Source of the DNA: Pseudobacter ginsenosidimutans
GTDB taxonomy: Bacteria > Bacteroidota > Bacteroidia > Chitinophagales > Chitinophagaceae
DNA length: 64,000 nt
Assembly: GCF_007970185.1 (NCBI RefSeq)
Contig: NZ_CP042431.1
Span: 5,642,001 to 5,706,000, forward strand
Direction of reading: 5' to 3'
Positions 17,962 to 24,446 of the stretch are shown here, piece by piece; the first letter of the stretch is position 1, and the number at the start of each line of letters is the position of its first letter. Under the pieces are notes generated by a model. The model searched no databases, was not told the origin of the DNA, and was given only the letters and a program-made list of their open reading frames with translations. The position numbers and the translations under genes were made by a program.

Positions 17962-19980
17962 ATGGCGTTTAAAAAGAAAAAGAAAGCAGACCCCGTATAT
18001 GCCTTCCTCGAAAATAGTCCGGCAGTGTCGGTCAGAGACAGGGAAGGCGCATTGAACTATCTCGTATCCTTTGTGAATTTACTTCGTCCGAAACCATCGG
18101 ACACGGCTGAACAGACAGATCAAAATTTTTCCACCGTCATACGGTTATTGTACCAGTTTCCCGCATCGCTCAATGCGCTGCGCACAGCCATGATCGCCCA
18201 GCTGGTGAACAGCAACCTGGTGCCCATGTTCACAGAAAGCGGCATCACCGTTTCGCGGGGTGTTGGCCGTGAGCTCTATGCAAGACTCAAACACAAGTTC
18301 CTGCCTGCATTGCAGGACCATAACGACTTCCTCTACCTGCTGGACCGCATCTTCTATAAAAAGGCCGATTATGTTTGGGTGGAATCCATTCCACGCGAAA
18401 GATGGATCCAGTTCTTCGAGCTCATCAAACTACCACTCAGCTCCAATGAACCAGTGATCATCAACCAGGCGATGGTATCACTGCAGATCCTCGGAGCCGG
18501 CGTGGCGCAGCTCGGATGGGAGAAAGAGATCATCACCAATACCAATGTGAAATGGATGCAGGCGGAAAATCCATTCGAAACACAACAGTTCCTGATCTAT
18601 GAATTAAGGGAACTGATGATCAGTGAAGCGCCTGTTGAAAAGATCAAATCATTGTCCGTCCGCATCAGGGATGTACTGAAAGAAGCACGTCTACTGGTGG
18701 ATAGTATCCGCAGCAGCACCAATGAAAAAGGCACCAGTCTCTCACAAACATTCATCCTCTTCCAGATCGAACAGAAGCTGAACCGCATGGAGCTGCTGCT
18801 GGATATCGTGGATGGAGACGAACATATCAATACCACGCGTTTTGTAGACCTCTTCCATTCCGTGGTCCGCTACGAAAACCGCAAGAACAGTCTTCGTGAA
18901 TTCCTTTCACAGACCACCGGATATGTTGCATACCAGATTGCCGAGCATAAAGGCAAGAAGGGCGGCAAATACATCACCTCATCACCCAAAGAATACTGGG
19001 CCATGATGGTGAGCGCCATGTTCGGCGGACTGATCATTGTATTTGTAGCGATACTCAAAACATTATTGCATCATCTGCCACTGGCCCCTTTCTGGCAGGG
19101 ATTTGTGTACAGCGTCAATTACAGTGTGGGCTTCATTGCCATCGAGGAAACAAAATCCACACTCGCCACCAAACAACCCGCATTCACTGCCAGCGCTGTG
19201 GCCAGCTCACTGGATACAAAGAAAGATGAGAAACCGAATCTCTATAACCTGGCAGTTACCGTATCCAAAGTGTTCAGAAGCCAGACGGCCAGTTTCATCG
19301 GTAACCTCATCATCGTATTCCCTGTTACCTATATCATGGCCTGGCTTTTCGATATCTGTTTCGGTCATCCGCTGGTGGGCAGGGAAGAAGGGATACAGAT
19401 GCTTCAGGACCAGCATCCCTGGCAAAGCCTTTCTCTGCTCTACGCCTGCAACACCGGTGTGTTCCTCTTCATCAGCGGCATCATTGCCGGATACGTTCAG
19501 AACAAAATGAATTATGGAAAAATAGAAAGAAGGCTGGTGGAGCATCCGGTGCTGAGATTATATTTCGCACCAAAGAGATTGCAGCACATCGCATCCTATC
19601 TCAATCATCATGCAGGAAGCCTGGTAGGTAATATTTCGCTGGGTTTCTTCCTGGGCACTGCCGCCATCATCGGAAAGATCTTCGGCGTACCTTTCGATAT
19701 CCGTCACATCACCATCTCTGCCGCCAATACTTCACTGGGACTATATGGAGTGGGATGGGAGAGTATCAACGGCAGCTTCCTGCTTACCGTGTTCATCGGT
19801 GTGCTCTTCATCGGCTTCCTGAACTTCCTGGTAAGTTTTTCTTTGGCATTTATAGTGGCCGTGAGGTCCAGAGGCATACATTTGCGTGATTACCCTGAGT
19901 TCCTGCAGATCCTCTGGAAATATTTCAGAACCCATCCGCTGGATTTCTTCAGGCCCAGGAAACGCATCACCAATAACTGA
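17962..19980 (+). CDS. SpecificRecomb (Gcr)-like multi-pass membrane protein
   Basis: A 672-residue protein resembling the family named site-specific recombinase after a Neisseria gene (PF10136). The first 330 residues are soluble and helical (FLPALQDHNDFLYLLDRIFYKKADYVW); the second half has at least six membrane segments, for example WAMMVSAMFGGLIIVFVAILKTLL, FIGNLIIVFPVTYIMAWLF and GSLVGNISLGFFLGTAAIIGKIF, plus the pattern SVGFIAIEETKSTLATKQPAFTASAVA. No Tyr or Ser recombinase catalytic residues are seen, so the recombinase name is doubtful. It lies 14 bases after hutI and 27 before hutG, on the same strand and probably the same transcript. Confidence 0.85.
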   Translation: MAFKKKKKADPVYAFLENSPAVSVRDREGALNYLVSFVNLLRPKPSDTAEQTDQNFSTVIRLLYQFPASLNALRTAMIAQLVNSNLVPMFTESGITVSRGVGRELYARLKHKFLPALQDHNDFLYLLDRIFYKKADYVWVESIPRERWIQFFELIKLPLSSNEPVIINQAMVSLQILGAGVAQLGWEKEIITNTNVKWMQAENPFETQQFLIYELRELMISEAPVEKIKSLSVRIRDVLKEARLLVDSIRSSTNEKGTSLSQTFILFQIEQKLNRMELLLDIVDGDEHINTTRFVDLFHSVVRYENRKNSLREFLSQTTGYVAYQIAEHKGKKGGKYITSSPKEYWAMMVSAMFGGLIIVFVAILKTLLHHLPLAPFWQGFVYSVNYSVGFIAIEETKSTLATKQPAFTASAVASSLDTKKDEKPNLYNLAVTVSKVFRSQTASFIGNLIIVFPVTYIMAWLFDICFGHPLVGREEGIQMLQDQHPWQSLSLLYACNTGVFLFISGIIAGYVQNKMNYGKIERRLVEHPVLRLYFAPKRLQHIASYLNHHAGSLVGNISLGFFLGTAAIIGKIFGVPFDIRHITISAANTSLGLYGVGWESINGSFLLTVFIGVLFIGFLNFLVSFSLAFIVAVRSRGIHLRDYPEFLQILWKYFRTHPLDFFRPRKRITNN

Positions 19981-20007
19981 TTTCAATTCCGGAAAAACGA
20001 TTAGCAT

Positions 20008-21048
20008 ATGAAACACTTCGAATTCTACGACAAAGCTGAAATACTCAAATACACTAAGATCAGGCGTTTTGAAACCAAGTTGGGCGAATGTGTGGAAGTA
20101 CTGGCCGGAGATCAGCACTGGGAAACAAACCTGAGCCAGAGCAAAGCGAAATTCGTGCTGTTCGGAATACCGGAAGACATTGGTGTAAAAGCGAACAGCG
20201 GTGTGGGAGGCACAGAATCCAGCTGGCAACCATTCCTCCGCAGCTTTCTCAATATTCAGAGCAATGATTTCCTGATCGGCGATGAGATCCTGGTGCTGGG
20301 ACATTTCGATTTTGGCGATTTGCACCAGCTCATTCAAAACAATGCACACAACGAGGAAGAAAGCCTGACTGCTTACCGCCATGCTGTGAACGCGATCGAC
20401 GATGCAGTGGAAGCATTGGTGAAAGTGATCACTGCACATAATAAAATCCCCATCGCCATCGGCGGAGGTCACAATAATGCCTACCCGATGTTGAAAGGGT
20501 CTGCCAAGGGACTGCATAAGGCTGGCATCATTCCCCTGGCGCAGATCAATTGCGTGAACCTCGATGCACATTCCGATTACAGGCCCGCAGAAGGACGCCA
20601 CAGCGGTAATGGATTCCGTTATGCTGAAGAAGATGGCTACCTGCAGAAATACTGTATCGTTGGTATCCATGAGAACTATCTCCCGCAGAATGTATGGATG
20701 GATATCGTGAACAATCCTTTCATCGATTGCGTCACCTATGAGGATATTTTCATAAGACAAAAAAGAACATTCGTACAGTCGATCACCGATGCACTTGACT
20801 TCATGGATGATCAGCCAACAGGAGTGGAGCTGGACCTGGACAGCATCGAAGGTGTATTGTCCAGCGCAACAACGCCTGCCGGACTGAATTCGCTGCATGC
20901 CCGCCAGTACGTTTCCCTGTTTGCAGCAAGCGGCAAACCTGCCTACCTGCATATCTGCGAAGGCGCAACGCGCCTGGAAGATGGCAGAAAAGACGAGTCC
21001 ACCGGCAAGCTCATCAGCTACCTGGTCAGCGATTTCGTGAAGGCTTAG
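20008..21048 (+). CDS. hutG: Formimidoylglutamase-like ureohydrolase (arginase family)
   Basis: A 346-residue cytoplasmic Mn-dependent ureohydrolase. Metal ligands appear in order: His of GGGHNNAYP, the DAHSD motif in NLDAHSDYRP, and Asp residues of ELDLDSIEG. The sequence is longer than classic arginases and belongs to the branch annotated formimidoylglutamase in Bacteroidota. Context at the end of the hutI block supports hydrolysis of N-formimino-L-glutamate to glutamate and formamide, the last step of histidine degradation. With hutH, hutU and hutI it completes the pathway in the window. Arginase or agmatinase activity is less likely. Confidence 0.9.
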   Translation: MKHFEFYDKAEILKYTKIRRFETKLGECVEVLAGDQHWETNLSQSKAKFVLFGIPEDIGVKANSGVGGTESSWQPFLRSFLNIQSNDFLIGDEILVLGHFDFGDLHQLIQNNAHNEEESLTAYRHAVNAIDDAVEALVKVITAHNKIPIAIGGGHNNAYPMLKGSAKGLHKAGIIPLAQINCVNLDAHSDYRPAEGRHSGNGFRYAEEDGYLQKYCIVGIHENYLPQNVWMDIVNNPFIDCVTYEDIFIRQKRTFVQSITDALDFMDDQPTGVELDLDSIEGVLSSATTPAGLNSLHARQYVSLFAASGKPAYLHICEGATRLEDGRKDESTGKLISYLVSDFVKA

Positions 21049-21123
21049 AGGCACTGATGAATAGGCCTGGCCTGCGCCAGGTCGCTCGCCTCCCGGGAGT
21101 GACTGCCACCCTGCGATTACACT

Positions 21124-21154
21124 TTGAAATACCCCTGTATTTGCTTTATCTTTG
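21124..21154 (+). promoter_or_regulatory. hppD promoter
   Basis: TTG (21124-21126), 20 bases, then TATCTTTG (21147-21154), a full match to the Bacteroidota consensus. Transcription should start near 21160, about 210 bases before the hppD start codon. Confidence 0.75.
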
Positions 21155-21161
21155 TGTATAC

Positions 21162-21257
21162 ATGCGACCAGACTATCCGCATAAGATTTTCGACGATAAG
21201 CGCCACAACTACTGTCTGTTGATGGAGGCGCTTGCCATGACAGCGCCCGCCGCATAA
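21162..21257 (+). CDS. Possible 31-residue leader peptide upstream of hppD
   Basis: A short ORF beginning MRPDYPHKIFDDKRHNYC at the expected start of transcription, so it would be translated leaderless. It contains Tyr5, Phe10 and Tyr17. Its 3' half overlaps the complementary segments at 21198-21247. It could be a regulatory leader peptide responding to aromatic amino acid supply, an independent small protein, or chance. No homologue is recognised. Confidence 0.35.
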   Translation: MRPDYPHKIFDDKRHNYCLLMEALAMTAPAA

Positions 21258-21268
21258 TAACTGCATCG

Positions 21269-21300
21269 GGAACAATAAACTGTTCCACTTTTCTCTTTTT
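21269..21300 (+). terminator. Terminator-like hairpin inside the hppD leader
   Basis: GGAACA (21269-21274) pairs with TGTTCC (21281-21286) around ATAAAC; a T-rich tract (CTTTTCTCTTTTT) follows. It lies between the promoter and the hppD start, so it could act as an attenuator or end a short transcript. Confidence 0.5.
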
Positions 21301-21369
21301 ACACCAACTGATTTATTGCCGGTCTCCTGCTGACCATTCATCCATTGCAGATAAAAAAAACATTTAGCT

Positions 21370-22500
21370 ATGTCAACGCTTACTGCGGTTAATGCCAATA
21401 ATGAAACCAATATCGATTTCCTGCCATTACAGGGAACGGATTACGTAGAATTCTATGTGGGCAATGCCAAACAGGCCGCTCATTATTATAAAACAGCTTT
21501 CGGTTTCCAGAGCCTGGCCTATGCAGGTCCTGAAACTGGTGTGAAGGACCGCGCATCTTATGCTGTACGTCAGGACAAACTCACTTTCGTTTTCACTACA
21601 CCGTTACGCGCCAACAACGAGATCGCCGATCATGTTTACAAACACGGTGATGGCGTGAAAATGCTGGCACTCCGCGTGGACGATGCCACCAGCAGCTGGG
21701 AAGAGACCACCAAACGCGGCGCAAAGAGCTATATGGAGCCCACACGCAGCAAAGACGAATTTGGTGAAGTGGTAATGAGCGGTATCCACACTTACGGAGA
21801 AACCATTCACCTTTTCATCGAACGGAAGAATTATACCGGCGCATTCATGCCCGGCTACAAAGCCTGGAACACCATCTACAACCCGCCTGCAACCGGCCTC
21901 ATGTATGTTGACCACTGCGTGGGAAATGTAGGCTGGAACCAGATGGACAAATGGGTAAGCTTCTATGAAGATGTGATGGGCTTCCGCAATATCCTCAGCT
22001 TCGACGATAAGGATATCTCCACCGAATACTCTGCACTCATGAGCAAGGTGATGAGCAATGGCAACGGCTTTGTGAAATTCCCCATCAATGAGCCTGCAGA
22101 AGGTAAGAAGAAATCACAGGTGGAAGAGTACCTTGAATTCTACGACGGCGAAGGTTGTCAGCACGTGGCGCTCGCAACTGCAGACATCGTAACCACCGTT
22201 ACTGACCTGCGTAATCGCGGCGTTGAATTCCTGAAAGTGCCAACCACTTATTACGATGAACTGGAAGAAAGAGTAGGGAAGATCGATGAGGATATCGAGC
22301 CGCTGAAAGAGCTCGGCATCCTGGTGGACCGCGACAATGAAGGGTATCTTCTCCAGATTTTCACCAAGCCAGTGGAAGACAGACCAACCCTCTTTTTTGA
22401 GATAATACAGCGCAAAGGCGCCAAAAGCTTCGGTAAAGGGAACTTCAAAGCTCTCTTCGAAGCCATTGAGCGCGAACAGGAACTTAGGGGAAATCTCTGA
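21370..22500 (+). CDS. hppD: 4-hydroxyphenylpyruvate dioxygenase
   Basis: A 376-residue cytoplasmic Fe(II)-dependent dioxygenase converting 4-hydroxyphenylpyruvate to homogentisate in tyrosine and phenylalanine degradation. It has two vicinal-oxygen-chelate halves; the metal ligands are in the second: His of YVDHCVGNV, His of GCQHVALAT and Glu of LFFEIIQRKG. Other family parts are LMSKVMSNGNGFVKFPINEPA and LLQIFTKPVEDRPT. Length matches bacterial HPPD (about 360-380). It is a single gene with its own long leader and terminator; no other homogentisate pathway gene is in the window. Confidence 0.97.
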   Translation: MSTLTAVNANNETNIDFLPLQGTDYVEFYVGNAKQAAHYYKTAFGFQSLAYAGPETGVKDRASYAVRQDKLTFVFTTPLRANNEIADHVYKHGDGVKMLALRVDDATSSWEETTKRGAKSYMEPTRSKDEFGEVVMSGIHTYGETIHLFIERKNYTGAFMPGYKAWNTIYNPPATGLMYVDHCVGNVGWNQMDKWVSFYEDVMGFRNILSFDDKDISTEYSALMSKVMSNGNGFVKFPINEPAEGKKKSQVEEYLEFYDGEGCQHVALATADIVTTVTDLRNRGVEFLKVPTTYYDELEERVGKIDEDIEPLKELGILVDRDNEGYLLQIFTKPVEDRPTLFFEIIQRKGAKSFGKGNFKALFEAIEREQELRGNL

Positions 22501-22565
22501 TTTTTGTTCAATCGGGGCTGTTGATTGTTGAGCAGACGATCAACTTCAATGGCTCCAACTTATTG

Positions 22566-22603
22566 AGGCCGTTGCCACTGAAGTGCGCAACGGCCTTGTT
22601 TTT
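22566..22603 (+). terminator. Intrinsic terminator after hppD
   Basis: A perfect ten-base stem AGGCCGTTGC (22566-22575) / GCAACGGCCT (22587-22596) followed by TGTTTTT. Confidence 0.92.
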
Positions 22604-22725
22604 CCACAATGTTAACAACAACGGTTGTCCTTCGCTTTTCTTTATTTGTTAATTTTACCCGACCCAACCATTTTCCTAAAATATACCGGTCCTGAAAACG
22701 TTATACAATTGTGCGATTAAGAACC

Positions 22726-23889
22726 ATGAGATATCTTCTGATTGTAGCAGCTTTCCTGTTTCTCCACGGAACAGCAAGATCGCAGGCATCTGCTTCCTCC
22801 CTCAACTTTGTTGAATACCAAAAATCTTTCCCCCGTTCCGGCGATGCCTGGAAACGCAAGGAAGATACTTTGATGAAGCAGTTCCAGGCGAAGAACCTGA
22901 AATGGCCTTTCAAATTCATGTATGTGCGCTCCTTCAAGTACGACAGCAAACTTGAAGTATGGGTGAAAAGCGAATACACTGAAAAGTTCCAGCTCTTCAA
23001 AACATATAAGGTCTGCGCACTTGCCGGCACACTCGGCCCCAAGCGCATGATGGGCGATTTCCAGGTGCCCGAAGGCCTTTACTATATCAATGAATTCAAT
23101 CCGAGAAGTAATTACCACCTGAGCCTGGGCCTCAACTATCCCAATGCTTCAGATAAAATACTTTCCGATTCCCTCCAGCCCGGCGGCGATATCTATATTC
23201 ACGGCAGCTGCGTTACCACCGGTTGTATTCCTGTTAATGATGATCAGATAGAAGAGCTGTATGTGCTGGCATCGCTGGCCCGCGGACAGGGACAGGATTT
23301 CATTCCCGTGCATATTTTTCCCATTCAGTTCAATAATCAGAAAAGTGTGGATTACCTCACCAAATACCTCAGGGATTATCCAGAATACAAAATGATGACC
23401 GAAGAACTGAAAGACGTTTACGAATACTTCAACAGAACACAGCAGATACCCGTTGTTTCCGTGAACAAAAAAGGAAACTACCGGATGGAAAACGAAATGC
23501 CGCCCCTTGTTGAGAAAGATGCCAAACCTGTGAAGAAGAAAAGGCCGGCGCGTGTTGTGGAAGAATATACCGGGGAGATTGCCGGCGTTGTTAATACATT
23601 GCCCGTGTTTCCAGGAGGCAACCAGGAATTTCAGTCATTCATCGATAAACTGAGCAGTGAAATGAGTGAGCACCTCGAAGAAGGCCAGACAAAGACCTAT
23701 GTGATGATGGAGTTCGTGATCGACAGCGCAGGCGCTACCCATGCAGTGAAAGTACTGAAAGGAGGGAATGATGAGATCAATCACCGCCTGGCAGAAGCCT
23801 TTGAGAAAATGCCCCGCTGGTCTCCCGCCATCCGCCTTGAAAAGAAAGTTGCAGTGAAACTCAAGCAATCGATCTTCATTGAAAAGTGA
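22726..23889 (+). CDS. L,D-transpeptidase fused to a TonB C-terminal-like domain
   Basis: A 387-residue exported protein. MRYLLIVAAFLFLHGTARSQA is a signal peptide; the ATG at 22726 is preferred to an in-frame GTG at 22711, which merges with a possible -7 element TACAATTG. Residues about 70-200 are a YkuD/YafK-type L,D-transpeptidase: EGLYYINEFNP, then HGSCVTTGCIPVND with His159 and catalytic Cys167. Residues about 240-290 are a Lys/Pro-rich linker. Residues about 290-387 look like a TonB C-terminal domain: VFPGGNQEFQSFIDKL, FVIDSAGATHAVKVLKGG, LAEAFEKMPRWSPAI. The enzyme would act on periplasmic peptidoglycan, cross-linking it or attaching proteins. The TonB-like part may position it at the outer membrane. 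Fusion function is inferred. Confidence 0.9.
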   Translation: MRYLLIVAAFLFLHGTARSQASASSLNFVEYQKSFPRSGDAWKRKEDTLMKQFQAKNLKWPFKFMYVRSFKYDSKLEVWVKSEYTEKFQLFKTYKVCALAGTLGPKRMMGDFQVPEGLYYINEFNPRSNYHLSLGLNYPNASDKILSDSLQPGGDIYIHGSCVTTGCIPVNDDQIEELYVLASLARGQGQDFIPVHIFPIQFNNQKSVDYLTKYLRDYPEYKMMTEELKDVYEYFNRTQQIPVVSVNKKGNYRMENEMPPLVEKDAKPVKKKRPARVVEEYTGEIAGVVNTLPVFPGGNQEFQSFIDKLSSEMSEHLEEGQTKTYVMMEFVIDSAGATHAVKVLKGGNDEINHRLAEAFEKMPRWSPAIRLEKKVAVKLKQSIFIEK

Positions 23890-23916
23890 TTTACTTGAAG
23901 GACATAAGAAAAACAC

Positions 23917-23944
23917 AAATGCCCTGCCGGAAGGCGGGGCATTT
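23917..23944 (-). terminator. Hairpin between convergent genes, terminator
   Basis: AAATGCCC (23917-23924) pairs with GGGCATTT (23937-23944), with an inner GCC/GGC. On the minus strand it is followed by GTGTTTTTCTT, a better T tract than on the plus strand, so it mainly suits the small minus-strand gene. Confidence 0.7.
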
Positions 23945-23972
23945 GATTTGTATAAAGAAGTTGAAAATTAAC

Positions 23973-24128
23973 TCAAATGATGTCCATAGCCAACACGAAG
24001 AACGTGCACACGAAAGGAAGGATCATTGTCAGGTACTCCCATCTTGCTATGATGGCATAGATAAAGAGGATCGTGAAAACAAAGAATAACAACCAGTATA
24101 AGCCTCTGTATTTTGCGGACGTTGTCAT
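23973..24128 (-). CDS. 51-residue membrane protein, unknown function
   Basis: A short gene starting MTTSAKYRGLYWLLFFVFTI and ending in LAMDII before TGA. It has two hydrophobic segments (about 9-27 and 32-48) separated by ARWEY, so it should be a small two-helix inner-membrane protein. Support comes from coding-like composition, a perfect -7 element TATTTTTG (24146-24153 on the minus strand) 17 bases before the ATG, and a hairpin terminator just after the stop. No family is recognised. Confidence 0.65.
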   Translation of the reverse strand: MTTSAKYRGLYWLLFFVFTILFIYAIIARWEYLTMILPFVCTFFVLAMDII

Positions 24129-24145
24129 GTTCTAAAAAATTTGTG

Positions 24146-24153
24146 CAAAAATA
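24146..24153 (-). promoter_or_regulatory. -7 element of the 51-residue protein gene
   Basis: TATTTTTG on the minus strand, a full TAnnTTTG match, 17 bases upstream of the ATG at 24128. No clear TTG is present 20 bases upstream. Confidence 0.45.
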
Positions 24154-24446
24154 AGGGGAAAGCGTTAATTATTCGCGTTTTAGACTAATTTCATTCATAC
24201 CCACCCTAAAAATTGTTCAAAACCGTTATCAGGGTGACGCCGATGCCCGCGCCAGGCGCAGGTCCGTTTTCAACTCCGGCGCCCCCTGTACCTGACAAAA
24301 CCTTAGTCCTGAAAATCCCTGACCGGGAATCCTTAAAAACTATATTGTGTAATTATTACACTTTGTAATAAATTCGCTGAGTGGACAAGTTCCGGAGGAT
24401 ACATATTTCCTTTTAAAACGATGTCTGCCGTGAAAAAAATGCATTG
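24154..24446. other. Intergenic region upstream of malQ
   Basis: No gene is seen. It contains a GC-rich stretch with GCGCC/GGCGC (near 24250), and at 24341-24375 a -7-like TATATTG merging into overlapping palindromes (separate entry). Confidence 0.5.
24341..24370 (+). promoter_or_regulatory. malQ promoter with overlapping palindromes
   Basis: TATATTG (24341-24347) resembles a -7 element. It runs into GTGTAAT-T-ATTACAC (24347-24361) and the overlapping ATTACA-CTT-TGTAAT (24355-24369), so three half-sites of an ATTACA-like motif lie in tandem. This arrangement is typical of a repressor operator covering the start of transcription. No regulator gene is adjacent. Confidence 0.45.

Larger units (their letters stand above)
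21049..21369 (+). promoter_or_regulatory. Long leader region of hppD
   Basis: This stretch holds a GC-rich palindromic segment with CTCCCGGGAG (21089-21098), a consensus promoter (21124-21154), a short ORF (21162-21257), three complementary segments AAGCGCC (21198-21204), GGCGCTT (21227-21233) and AGCGCC (21242-21247), and a hairpin GGAACA/TGTTCC (21269-21286) followed by TTTTCTCTTTTT. The second segment can pair with the first or the third but not both. Confidence 0.6.

Noticed and set aside
17962-19980. A true site-specific recombinase or mobile element
   Set aside because: No Tyr or Ser recombinase active-site motif, no flanking repeats or attachment sites; the protein is multi-pass membrane.
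19741-21288. 515-residue open frame on the minus strand
   Set aside because: Antisense to hutG and the end of the membrane-protein gene; would cover the hppD promoter. No domain features.
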